Assembly (NCBI RefSeq): GCF_001556045.1
Contig: NZ_LSIC01000203.1
Location: 1 to 64,000, forward strand
Origin: Bradyrhizobium sp. CCH5-F6
GTDB lineage: Bacteria; Pseudomonadota; Alphaproteobacteria; Rhizobiales; Xanthobacteraceae
Direction of reading: 5' to 3'
DNA: 64,000 bases
The first letter of the stretch is position 1; each line of letters begins with the position of its first letter. The notes under the pieces are model-generated. The model was not told where the DNA came from. It worked only from the letters and a program-made list of their open reading frames with translations, and searched no databases. The translations under genes were made by a program, and so were the position numbers. Positions 37,229 through 45,305 of this stretch are shown here, piece after piece.

Positions 37229-37972
37229 ATGGTGGAGAGCCGCGGCGTGGCGATCCTGGTGGGCGCGGGCGATGCGATCGGCGCGGCCGTCGCACGGCGT
37301 TTCGCCAAAGGAGGTTATACGGTTTGCATCTGCCGGCGTGACGCCGAAAAATCCCGGGGCCTTGTCGACGAGCTGACGGCTGACGGCCTTCGTATCCAAG
37401 CCTTCAGCGTCGATGCGCGTCAGGAAGCGGAGGTCCAGAAGCTGTTCTCCGACATCGAAAGGACTATCGGGCCGATCGAGGTTTGCCTTTTCAATGCCGG
37501 ATCGAACGTCAACAAGCCCCTGCTGGACACCACCGAGAAGCTGTTCTTCAAGGCATGGGAGCTGGCGTGCTACGCAGGCTTCCTCGTCGGCCGCGAAGCC
37601 GCGCGTGTCATGCTGCCGCGCGGACGCGGAACCATTTTCTTTACCGGCGCGACTGCCAGCATTCGCGGCGGCCGGGGTTTTGCTGCGTTTTCCTCTGCGA
37701 AGTTCGCACTTCGTGCGGTGGCCCAGGCCATGGCGCGCGAGCTTGGGCCGAAGAATATCCATGTCGTCCATCTCATCATCGATGCCGGCGTCGATAGCGA
37801 GGCTATCCACCAGCGCATGAAGGCGGCAAAGGGGATCGAGGCGAGCGAGATCCCGCCGGACAGCCTGACGAAGACCTCCTCCATCGCGGAGGCTTATTGG
37901 TTCACACACCAGCAGAGCCGCGACGGCTGGACCCATGAACTCGATCTTCGTCCGTCGGTGGAGAAATGGTAA
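37229..37972 (+). CDS. SDR-family protein with catalytic Tyr replaced by Phe (copy 2)
   Basis: A 247-residue paralogue of the protein encoded at 36149-36886. The Rossmann motif is ILVGAGDAIGAAVARRF, and the Ser lies in FFTGATASIRGGRG. The Tyr-x3-Lys is again replaced by Phe-Ser-Ser-Ala-Lys (FAAFSSAKFALRAVAQ). The C-terminus reads HELDLRPSVEKW. An AGGAGG site precedes the start. It is divergent from copy 1 and coupled to the GST gene by a TAATG overlap. Confidence 0.87.
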   Translation: MVESRGVAILVGAGDAIGAAVARRFAKGGYTVCICRRDAEKSRGLVDELTADGLRIQAFSVDARQEAEVQKLFSDIERTIGPIEVCLFNAGSNVNKPLLDTTEKLFFKAWELACYAGFLVGREAARVMLPRGRGTIFFTGATASIRGGRGFAAFSSAKFALRAVAQAMARELGPKNIHVVHLIIDAGVDSEAIHQRMKAAKGIEASEIPPDSLTKTSSIAEAYWFTHQQSRDGWTHELDLRPSVEKW

Positions 37973-38649
37973 TGAGCGCGACACCCGATCTCACGCTGTG
38001 GGGCGTCGGCACGAGCCGCACCATTCGCGCGCACTGGGCGATGCACGAACTCGGCTTGTCCTACAAGGTCAAGCCGATCGGGCCACGGACAGGCGAGACC
38101 AAGACCGCTGAATATACCAGGCTCAATCCCCGCCAGAAGATTCCGCTGTTGCAGGACGGCGACTTCTGCATCGGGGAAAGCGCTGCGATCGTCGCCTATC
38201 TATCGCGGATGTATTCCACGCCGGAACGTTCGCTGATTCCGGAGGCCGCCCGTGACTACGCGGCGTGGCTCGAATGGTGCTTCTTTATCGTGGCCGAGCT
38301 CGATTCGACCAGCCTTTACGTCATGCGCCGCCACCGGGCGGACGCGCTGGGCCATATCTATGGCGTCGCGCCTGAGGTCGTCGCACAAGCCGCGGAATAT
38401 TTCCGCGGGCAGTTGCGCCATGTTGAAGCCGCCCTTGCTGACGGCCGGCCGTTTCTGATGGGCGAGCGCTTCAGCAGCGCCGATATCCTCCTGACGACGT
38501 GCCTCGATTGGGCGATCGCTTACGGGGTCGGCATTTGCGAGAATGCGCAGCCCTACCTCGAACGTATCCAGCTGCGGGAGGCCTATCGGCGAGCGGTCGC
38601 GGCGAACGTTCCGGTACCTGCCCCGGCCGCGATGCCGGAAAAGGCCTGA
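37972..38649 (+). CDS. Glutathione S-transferase family protein
   Basis: A 225-residue GST-fold protein. The N-terminal thioredoxin-like domain begins LTLWGVGTSRTIRAHWAMHELGL and has the cis-Pro motif RQKIPLLQDGDFCIGESAAIVAYLS. The all-helical C-terminal domain contains RPFLMGERFSSADILLTTCLDW. The start ATG 37972 overlaps the SDR stop (TAATG). GSTs in catabolic clusters often isomerise or dehalogenate ring-cleavage products, and the HCCA-isomerase-like protein nearby fits with that. Confidence 0.88.
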   Translation: MSATPDLTLWGVGTSRTIRAHWAMHELGLSYKVKPIGPRTGETKTAEYTRLNPRQKIPLLQDGDFCIGESAAIVAYLSRMYSTPERSLIPEAARDYAAWLEWCFFIVAELDSTSLYVMRRHRADALGHIYGVAPEVVAQAAEYFRGQLRHVEAALADGRPFLMGERFSSADILLTTCLDWAIAYGVGICENAQPYLERIQLREAYRRAVAANVPVPAPAAMPEKA

Positions 38650-38677
38650 AGGATCGACCGCCGAGAAGGGACGCGGA

Positions 38678-39877
38678 CTAGACGGCCGCGCGCACGGCGC
38701 GGTCGGCGATCATCCTGTCAATGGCGCGGTCGTCGTACCCGAGTTCGCGCAGCACGTCGCGCGAGTGCTCGCCGACCCGGGGAGCCGGCCCGCCGATCGC
38801 GGCCTGGTTGACCTCGAAGCGGGCAGCCGGCTTCGGCTGCCGCACCCGGCCGACCTTCGGCTGATCGAATTCGGCGATGATGCCGCGCGCCAGGACCTGT
38901 TCGTTGTGGATGATCTCGCTCCGGCGCAGGATCGGCGCACAAGGCACATCCGCGGCGTCCAGGCGCGCCAGCCACTCGGCCGTCGTATGCTGGCCGATAT
39001 ATTCCGCCATCTTGTTGATCCGCGCGGTGGCATTGACCGAACGCGCCGCCGGCGTTGCGAAGCGAGGATCCTTGGCGAGCTCGGGATCGCCGCAGGCACG
39101 GCAAAAGCCCTGCCATTCGGAATCGGAGATGGTGCCCGCAGTGATGTAGCCGTCGCTGGTCTTGAAGACCAGGTCCGGACGATCGTTCGGATCGGCGGCG
39201 GCCGCTTCGGCGCCGACCACCGTGTATTGCATCATGCCTTCCGGCCACAAATAGGAGATCATCGCATCCAGCATCGCGACCTGGATGTGGTCGCCCTGCC
39301 CCGTCTTCTCACGCGCATAGAGCGCGGCCGCCACCGCCTGAGCGGTGAACACGGCCGTGGTCTTGTCGCATACGATGGTGCGGATCATCTGCGGCCGGTT
39401 CGTGACCGGCTGCGATTGGATGTCGGCGAAGCCCGACAGTCCCTGCACGATCGGATCATAGACGCGCTTCTTGACATACGGGCCGGTGTCGCCGACGCCG
39501 CTGATGGAAACGTAGATCAGGCGCGGATGGCGCTGGCGCAACTCATCGACACCGAGACCGAGGCGCTCCATGGTACCTGGCCGGAAATTCTGAACGAGGA
39601 CGTCGGCCTGCGCGACCAGCCGGGTGAGCACCTCACGCCCTGACGCACTCTTGACGTCGATCGATAGCGAGCGCTTGCCGCGGTTTGAGGAGATGAACAG
39701 CGCCGAGAACTCACCCTCCTTGTCGATGGTGGCACGGCTGCGGCGGGTGATGTCGCCGCAGCCGGGCTCGATCTTCAGCACGTCGGCACCCTGATCCGCC
39801 AGAAACATGGTCGCGAACGGACCCGACACCACGCCGGTCAAATCGAGCACGCGAACGCCGTGAAGTGGGCCGGGCAT
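38678..39877 (-). CDS. CaiB/BaiF-family CoA transferase
   Basis: A 399-residue class III CoA transferase opening LHGVRVLDLTGVVSGPFATMFLADQGADVLKIE. Then come SSNRGKRSLSIDVKS, the candidate catalytic Asp in TIVCDKTTAVFTAQAVAAALY, GQGDHIQVAMLDAMISYLW and the closing RVGEHSRDVLRELGY. It would activate an organic acid of this cluster by CoA transfer. It lies between the convergent GST gene and the isomerase-like gene. Confidence 0.9.
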   Translation of the reverse strand: MPGPLHGVRVLDLTGVVSGPFATMFLADQGADVLKIEPGCGDITRRSRATIDKEGEFSALFISSNRGKRSLSIDVKSASGREVLTRLVAQADVLVQNFRPGTMERLGLGVDELRQRHPRLIYVSISGVGDTGPYVKKRVYDPIVQGLSGFADIQSQPVTNRPQMIRTIVCDKTTAVFTAQAVAAALYAREKTGQGDHIQVAMLDAMISYLWPEGMMQYTVVGAEAAAADPNDRPDLVFKTSDGYITAGTISDSEWQGFCRACGDPELAKDPRFATPAARSVNATARINKMAEYIGQHTTAEWLARLDAADVPCAPILRRSEIIHNEQVLARGIIAEFDQPKVGRVRQPKPAARFEVNQAAIGGPAPRVGEHSRDVLRELGYDDRAIDRMIADRAVRAAV

Positions 39878-39952
39878 AGGCTTCTCCCTGATTTTCGTTT
39901 GTTTTGGGTCCGAGAGTGGCTTTCGCCATTCAACCCGGACAGTCGGGCGCCG

Positions 39953-40585
39953 TCAGGCCGACCTGGAAACAGGCTGTCTGGTCTGCTCGACGATCGACTC
40001 TTCGACGTCGCGGATCTGGTCCTTGCCGAAGAACATTTCCTTTCCGACGAAAAACGTCGGAGAGCCGAATGCTCCTCGGCTGACGGCGTCGTTGGTCAGA
40101 TCGATCAGCCTCTTCTTGACGTCATCCTGCTGAGCACGCGCCATCAGCCGGTCGACGTCCATGCCCGAGGAGACAAACGCGCTACGGAAGATCTCGGGAT
40201 CGTCCATTTTTTTCGGCTCTTCCCACATGTGATGATAGGCGGCGCGAAAATAGGGCTCGAAGAGTCCCTCGAACTGCGCAGCGACAGCACCGCGCATCAG
40301 CATCAGCGTGTTGACCGGGAAGAAGGGATTCTGCCGAAATTTCGTGATGGCGTGACGCCGGATGAACCGCTGGGTCTCCAGCGCCTGATATTCCGGCTTG
40401 TTCTTGATGCCGCGCAGCGAGTCGAACGGCGACATGTTGCCGGTCGCCTTGAAGATTCCGCCGAGCAGAACCGGGACATAGGCGAACTTCACGCCGGTCC
40501 GCTGCTCGATGCCCGGAATGGCCACTTCCGCAAGGTAGGCGTTCGGACTACCGAAATCGAAAAGGAATTCAACCTTCAGGGTCAT
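39953..40585 (-). CDS. 2-hydroxychromene-2-carboxylate isomerase-like (DsbA/kappa-GST fold)
   Basis: A 210-residue glutathione-dependent isomerase-type protein. It opens VEFLFDFGSPNAYLAEVAIP, with Ser replacing the DsbA Cys as in the HCCA isomerase family. It then shows PVLLGGIFKATGN, FFPVNTLMLMRG and AVSRGAFGSPTFFVGKEMFFGKD. The reference enzyme acts in naphthalene degradation, but family members act on varied substrates. It is preceded by promoter site 2 with the regulon palindrome, divergent from the HxlR-family gene. Confidence 0.88.
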   Translation of the reverse strand: MTLKVEFLFDFGSPNAYLAEVAIPGIEQRTGVKFAYVPVLLGGIFKATGNMSPFDSLRGIKNKPEYQALETQRFIRRHAITKFRQNPFFPVNTLMLMRGAVAAQFEGLFEPYFRAAYHHMWEEPKKMDDPEIFRSAFVSSGMDVDRLMARAQQDDVKKRLIDLTNDAVSRGAFGSPTFFVGKEMFFGKDQIRDVEESIVEQTRQPVSRSA

Positions 40586-40649
40586 CTCGGCCTTCTCCCG
40601 GAGAACGAATTGCGGTCACTGGCGATTGATCGCCGGCTCAACTTCGGGC

Positions 40650-40678
40650 ACCATACAGTTCTAAAATAGAACTGTCAA
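40650..40678 (-). promoter_or_regulatory. Operator-bearing promoter, site 2 (isomerase gene)
   Basis: Minus strand: -35 TTGACA (40678-40673), 17-base spacer, -10 TATGGT (40655-40650). The spacer contains the palindrome ACAGTTCT-AAAAT-AGAACTGT (40655-40675 on the plus strand), perfect in 8-base arms. This is the best of the three sites. It lies between the isomerase gene and the divergent HxlR gene, so it could also serve autoregulation. Confidence 0.75.
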
Positions 40679-40817
40679 ATACACCTATAGCCTGCTGATT
40701 TTTGACCTGTCGGGATGGGTATTGTTTGGAATCCAGTACCTATCTAGAATGAAAGAACCTGCGCGGAGCTGTGCGCGACGATTCGAGACGGCCCGGCCCG
40801 GACGATCGGAGTCATGA

Positions 40818-41330
40818 ATGAAGTGGAAAGAACTCGAGGAAGAGCCATGTTCGATGGCCCGAACCATCGGCGTGATCGGCGATCGCTGGACTCTTCTGAT
40901 CCTGCGCGAATGCTTCCTGCGCACGCGCCGCTTCGAGGGGTTTCAGTCGGCACTCGGAATCACGCGACACCTGCTCGCTGAACGGCTGAAAAAGCTGGTC
41001 CGGCAGGGCATCCTGCGCCGCATTCCCTACCAGGAATCGCCCAAGCGCCACGAATATATCCTGACTCAGAAGGGCCTCGATCTCTATCCGATCATGATGG
41101 CGATCGTGCATTGGGGCGATACTCATATGGTCGACGAGCGCGGCCGGCCCTTGCTGCACCAGCACCGCAAATGCGGAAAGGACTTCGATCCGGTCATGGT
41201 GTGTTCGGAATGCGGCGAGCCACTGTCGGCCAAGGAGGTTCATACCCACCCGGGGCCGGGCGCCCGTAGCCTTCCGGCGAAGAGCGCGCCGGCCACCAGC
41301 AAGACAAAGGCACGTTCACGCGCCGCTTGA
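40818..41330 (+). CDS. HxlR-family transcriptional regulator
   Basis: A 170-residue winged-helix regulator. CSMARTIGVIGDRWTLLILRECFLRTRRFEGFQ and RHLLAERLKKLVRQGILRR are the signature HxlR/MarR-like helices. The C-terminal half holds a Cys cluster (CGKDFDPVMVCSECGEPL), suggesting a metal or redox site, then a basic Ala/Lys/Arg tail. It is the only regulator gene inside the cluster and lies next to promoter site 2, making it the best candidate to bind the GTTCT-N5-AGAAC palindromes; that is inference. Confidence 0.88.
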   Translation: MKWKELEEEPCSMARTIGVIGDRWTLLILRECFLRTRRFEGFQSALGITRHLLAERLKKLVRQGILRRIPYQESPKRHEYILTQKGLDLYPIMMAIVHWGDTHMVDERGRPLLHQHRKCGKDFDPVMVCSECGEPLSAKEVHTHPGPGARSLPAKSAPATSKTKARSRAA

Positions 41331-41365
41331 GACGGCAGCGCGCGACGCTGACGCCGAATTCGCTC

Positions 41366-43168
41366 TCACACCCGGACCACATCGTGGCTCTGTTCGTTCG
41401 TGTACAGGCGTTCAACCTGTTCGGAGCGAACCTTCAGCACAGCGCGCTGGTTCACGTAGGCCTTGTCGGTGATTTCTCCTGCAGCCATTGAGGGCGGATC
41501 CTTCAGCAGGGAGAAGGAACAGATTCTCTCGCTGCTTCCGACGGTCGTGTTGTATTCCTGAAAGCGATCCCTCAGAAATTGAACGACGAGAGGATCGCAG
41601 GTCAAATCTGTGGTCGAGCTCTTCGCAATTCGCGCCGCCTCGGTCGGATTCAGCCAGCACAGCAGCGCGCAGGCCTCGCGATTTTCGCCCGCAACGACAA
41701 TGTCGAGCAAGACGCCACGCGTCGCCGCCAGGATTGACGCTCGCATATTGCCAATTGAGACCCAGGTGCCGTTTGCAAGCTTGAAATTCTCGGAAATTCT
41801 CCCCGTAAAGCGCAGCCCGAGCTCCGGCTTCTCTGGATTCAGAAACGAGACAGTGTCGCCGATGCGGTAGAACCCTTCCTCATCGAACGCACTTTTCGTC
41901 AAATCCGGCTGAGCGAGATAGCCGGGCGTGACGTTCGGTCCTTTGACCCTGACCTCGTAGGTATCGGAGACCGGGATGAGCTTGAGCTGAAGGCCCGGCG
42001 CGGGAAGGCCGATCTCTCCGGGCTGGTCCGTCGCCCAATGCGTCGAGCAAATCGTCGGCGCGGTTTCGGTCGTGCCGTAGCCCGACATGACGGGAATTCG
42101 CCGCCCGGTGGCTGCGAACGTCAATCGATAGAGTTTTTCCAGCGTGCCCTTCGAAATTGCCGCGCCGGCATAACTCAATCGATCCATCCGCCCGAACACG
42201 CCGGCGCCAAGATCAGGGTCATTCTCGATCGCATCACACAGAAGATTGTACCCGGCAGGCACGTTGAACATGGCGGTCGGCGAAACCTCCTTGAGGTTGG
42301 CGACCGTCTTGTGAAAGAGCTGCGGCAACGGTCGCCCGTCATCGATATAGAGCGTTCCGCCGTTCTTCAGGATGCCGTGGAGGATGACATTGCTGCCCAT
42401 CGTGTGGTGCCAGGGCAGCCATTCAACCTGCACCGGCGCAGCCGGAGGCGACACGAGCAGGCTCCCCATCTGGAGGGAGCTTGCCATCATCCGGTGGGTG
42501 TTGAGCACCCCTTTGGGAAATCCGGTCGAACCGGATGTGAAGAGAATCTTCGCAACGGCATCGCATGGCACCTCACGCGATGCGCGCGCGAATCCTTCGC
42601 TCTCTGTGCGAACCGTCAGAGCCTGAAAAGGCAGGGTATCCGGCGCACCATCGACGCTGATCCAGGTCGCGGCTGCCAATTCGGGAATGGTGCGGGCGGC
42701 GGAAAAATCGCGGCCGCTTTGAACGAACACGAAACTCGGGCGCAGCACTTCCGCGATGTCCTTGAGACGTGCAAGCCCGCCCGGCATCAGAGTGTAGTTC
42801 GGCGATATCGGCGCCAAAACGACCCCGATCGACATCGCCGCAAACGAGATCACCGCGTTCTCGATGGAGTTTCCGGAAAGGACGGCAAGCTTGTCGGCTG
42901 GCTTTGCGCCCATATCGATCAGGCTTTGGCCGACCGCCCGAACCTGCGACCATGCCTCATCATAGGTGATCTCGTCCCATCCTCCCTTCGCGTTGCGCTG
43001 TGCCAGGAAAACCCGATCCGGAGCGGTACTGGCCCAGTGCGGAAGGAAATCGGTGATGCGCCAGTCGCACGGCGTCCATTCAAGCGGCGAGCTCAAGATG
43101 AGCGTGCCGTCGGTTCGACGCTCGATGGAAACCTCGCGTGGCGCAAACGTCAGTGCCGTCGTCGACAT
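41366..43168 (-). CDS. Feruloyl-CoA-synthase-like acyl-CoA ligase
   Basis: A 600-residue AMP-forming ligase that activates an aromatic or other carboxylic acid with CoA. The P-loop-like AMP motif is ILFTSGSTGFPKGVLNTH; downstream are YGTTETAPTI and FYRIGDTVSFLN. The C-terminal SENFKLANGTWVSIG, in place of the usual Lys-containing hinge, is typical of the feruloyl-CoA synthase subgroup. ATG 43168 follows GGGAG and begins MSTTALTFAPREVSIERR; the extension to 43267 is not credible. It is downstream of the binding-protein gene on the same strand. Confidence 0.88.
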   Translation of the reverse strand: MSTTALTFAPREVSIERRTDGTLILSSPLEWTPCDWRITDFLPHWASTAPDRVFLAQRNAKGGWDEITYDEAWSQVRAVGQSLIDMGAKPADKLAVLSGNSIENAVISFAAMSIGVVLAPISPNYTLMPGGLARLKDIAEVLRPSFVFVQSGRDFSAARTIPELAAATWISVDGAPDTLPFQALTVRTESEGFARASREVPCDAVAKILFTSGSTGFPKGVLNTHRMMASSLQMGSLLVSPPAAPVQVEWLPWHHTMGSNVILHGILKNGGTLYIDDGRPLPQLFHKTVANLKEVSPTAMFNVPAGYNLLCDAIENDPDLGAGVFGRMDRLSYAGAAISKGTLEKLYRLTFAATGRRIPVMSGYGTTETAPTICSTHWATDQPGEIGLPAPGLQLKLIPVSDTYEVRVKGPNVTPGYLAQPDLTKSAFDEEGFYRIGDTVSFLNPEKPELGLRFTGRISENFKLANGTWVSIGNMRASILAATRGVLLDIVVAGENREACALLCWLNPTEAARIAKSSTTDLTCDPLVVQFLRDRFQEYNTTVGSSERICSFSLLKDPPSMAAGEITDKAYVNQRAVLKVRSEQVERLYTNEQSHDVVRV

Positions 43169-43297
43169 CGAAGATGAACTCCCGAATTGCAAATGGTCGA
43201 CCGCATGCGGTGCTCCCGATGCCCAGCGGCGACCTCCCGGCGCCACACGGGCTCGGACGCAGTTCAAGCGGTCTGCGTCACTCCCGCCCCTGCGAAA

Positions 43298-44497
43298 TCA
43301 TTCGGACTTGGCGTCCAATACCTCGCCGAAGGCCTGCCAGGTCGATCCGCCCCATCGTTGCAGACGCATCTGAGTCCAGATCATGTTCTCGGATTCGCTG
43401 GTGTTGACCTTGATCCCGGGCAGCGCGGTCGGGACGACGAAATCCCTGAGGTTCTTGGCCTGCGCCAGAATGTTCTTGCGCGACAGATCATCGCCGCATT
43501 GCTTCAGTATCTGCTCGAGCACGATGCCCTGCTGGTAGCCGGTCAGATAGCTGCCGTTGGTGATATCGACGCCGGCCAGATACTTGTCGAGAAAGGCCCG
43601 ATAGGCCTGCATGCCTGGATCGTCTTTCCATGACGGATCCACGACGTCCTTGTTGATGGTGCCGACGATCACGCCGACTGATTTGTCGAGACCGGCCGGC
43701 GCGAGCGTGCCTCCGACCGAACCGGACGGAAAGTTGATGATCACGGTCGCCTTCCAGCCGATCACGGACGCCTGCCGGATCGCCTGCGCTGCGAATTTCG
43801 GCGTTCCCGCGATCACGAGGGCTTCGGCACCCGAGCTCTTCAGGGTCGTGATCTGCGAATCGACCGTCGGCTCCGTGACCTCATAGGACGCGCTGACGAC
43901 CTTGCGGTCGTAATCCTTGCCGAGAAAGGCCTTGAAGGCATTGACGTAGTCTTTGCCGAGATCGTCGTTCTGATAGAGGATCGCGTATTTGGCGTTCGGC
44001 AGCGTCTTGGTCAGATACTTGGCGTAGATTTTTCCTTCGGTGTCGTAGCTGACGAGACCCGTCGTGGTCAGAGGGTAGCTGGCGACGTCGGTGAACTTGG
44101 ACGAGCCGCTGATGATCGCGATGCTGGGCACCCCCTTTGCCCGCAGGTATTTTGCCGTGGCCGAAAGGCCGGGCGTGCCGAGCTGGCCGAACATGAACGC
44201 CACTTCATCGCTCTCGACGAGCTTACGAACATGCTCCACCGCTTTCGGAGGGCTATAGGCGTCATCATAGGCGATGTAGTTGATCTTGCGGCCGTTGATG
44301 CCGCCGCGGTCGTTGATCGACTGAATGTAGGCGATGAGGCCCTTGCCCACGAGGCCGATCGATGACGCCGGTCCGCTGAATGGAAACACCCCGCCAATCT
44401 TGATCTCGGTCGCGGTAACTCCCGGCTCGTCGGCTGCAAATGCCGGGCCGCTCAAAAGCACAACCAGAGCCGCAAGACTCTTCCACTTCGCCAACAT
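43298..44497 (-). CDS. ABC-transporter substrate-binding protein (branched-chain amino-acid/urea type)
   Basis: A 399-residue periplasmic type-I binding protein. It has a signal peptide (MLAKWKSLAALVVLLSGPAFA), then TEIKIGGVFPFSGPASSIGLVGKG, NDRGGINGRKINYIAYDDAYSPPKAVEHVRKLVE and YLRAKGVPSIAIISGSS, all typical of Leu/Ile/Val-type receptors, which in catabolic clusters commonly bind aromatic acids. ATG 44497 is used because it follows GGGAGGA; the first Met (44524) is less likely. No permease or ATPase gene adjoins it. Promoter site 3 lies about 170 bases upstream. Confidence 0.9.
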   Translation of the reverse strand: MLAKWKSLAALVVLLSGPAFAADEPGVTATEIKIGGVFPFSGPASSIGLVGKGLIAYIQSINDRGGINGRKINYIAYDDAYSPPKAVEHVRKLVESDEVAFMFGQLGTPGLSATAKYLRAKGVPSIAIISGSSKFTDVASYPLTTTGLVSYDTEGKIYAKYLTKTLPNAKYAILYQNDDLGKDYVNAFKAFLGKDYDRKVVSASYEVTEPTVDSQITTLKSSGAEALVIAGTPKFAAQAIRQASVIGWKATVIINFPSGSVGGTLAPAGLDKSVGVIVGTINKDVVDPSWKDDPGMQAYRAFLDKYLAGVDITNGSYLTGYQQGIVLEQILKQCGDDLSRKNILAQAKNLRDFVVPTALPGIKVNTSESENMIWTQMRLQRWGGSTWQAFGEVLDAKSE

Positions 44498-44662
44498 GGC
44501 CTGTCCTCCCTGATGCGCACCCATCCGGGCACGTCATTGTGTTTTGTTGCTTCATCCGGCGTGCCCGTCCGCATCGTGCGGAGCGATCTGCGAGCCTCGC
44601 CGTCCAATCGTGACGGGTTGGCGCGCTGCCCTGCGGCCGTTGAGCGGCCGTTCTGCCCGCCA

Positions 44663-44692
44663 TACCTACAGTTCTTTTTTAGAACTAGTCAA
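44663..44692 (-). promoter_or_regulatory. Operator-bearing promoter, site 3 (binding-protein gene)
   Basis: Minus strand: -35 TTGACT (44692-44687). The palindrome GTTCT-N5-AGAAC (44671-44685 on the plus strand) follows directly, then a weak -10 (TAGGTA at 18-base spacing). It lies upstream of the substrate-binding-protein gene. Confidence 0.65.
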
Positions 44693-45305
44693 GCGCCTAG
44701 ATGGCCGTCCGCTGACCACGGCGTCGCGCCCGGGCGTTCGGTGCGAAGTGCGAATCCTTATTCTATTTCGAGATCTTTGAGCCAGACGCCGGGAATGCCC
44801 GTGCGAAAAGCAGATCGCGGCGCCCTCGCCTATATTAATTCTATTATTGAACTTAATATTCCGCCTTCGGTCTGGCGAGTGCGCGCATCTGAGCGCGAAC
44901 GACCACGCGCCCGCGGAAGCCGGCTCTCCATGTGTGGAGACGGTCACACCCACGAATTTCGATAAATCCGCTGTACGTCCGAGCCGGGTGGCCGGACGGC
45001 CGTCGGCCCAACCCCGAGACTCTCACCGGCACCGGATGAAAGTTCGGTGGCAGGTCACAAGGATACGCAGATTGTCGACGGTCGAGGGACAGCGCCCTGT
45101 TGCAAATGTGTATTATTTCTCGGCTAGAGATAACGTGACAATGTTATGGATCCGCTGCAGCGGCCCAGACCAATTGCGCCTCGAAGCCGTGGTCGCGCCG
45201 TTTGCAGAGCGACCGGTCTGGCCAACCCGGTCTCGCGGTTCGCGAGGCCCGCGAGTCGCAACCGACACCTGCCTTCCCGGTCGGGGGCCGAGGAATTGAA
45301 TCACG
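44693..45305. other. Long intergenic region upstream of exoP-like gene
   Basis: About 600 bases without a credible gene. An AT-rich patch at 44831-44870 (TATATTAATTCTATTATTGA) and another near 45108-45146 (TGTATTATTTCT, GATAACGTGACAATG) stand out against the GC-rich background and may hold the promoter and upstream control sites of the polysaccharide gene. Nothing else is recognised. Confidence 0.45.
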
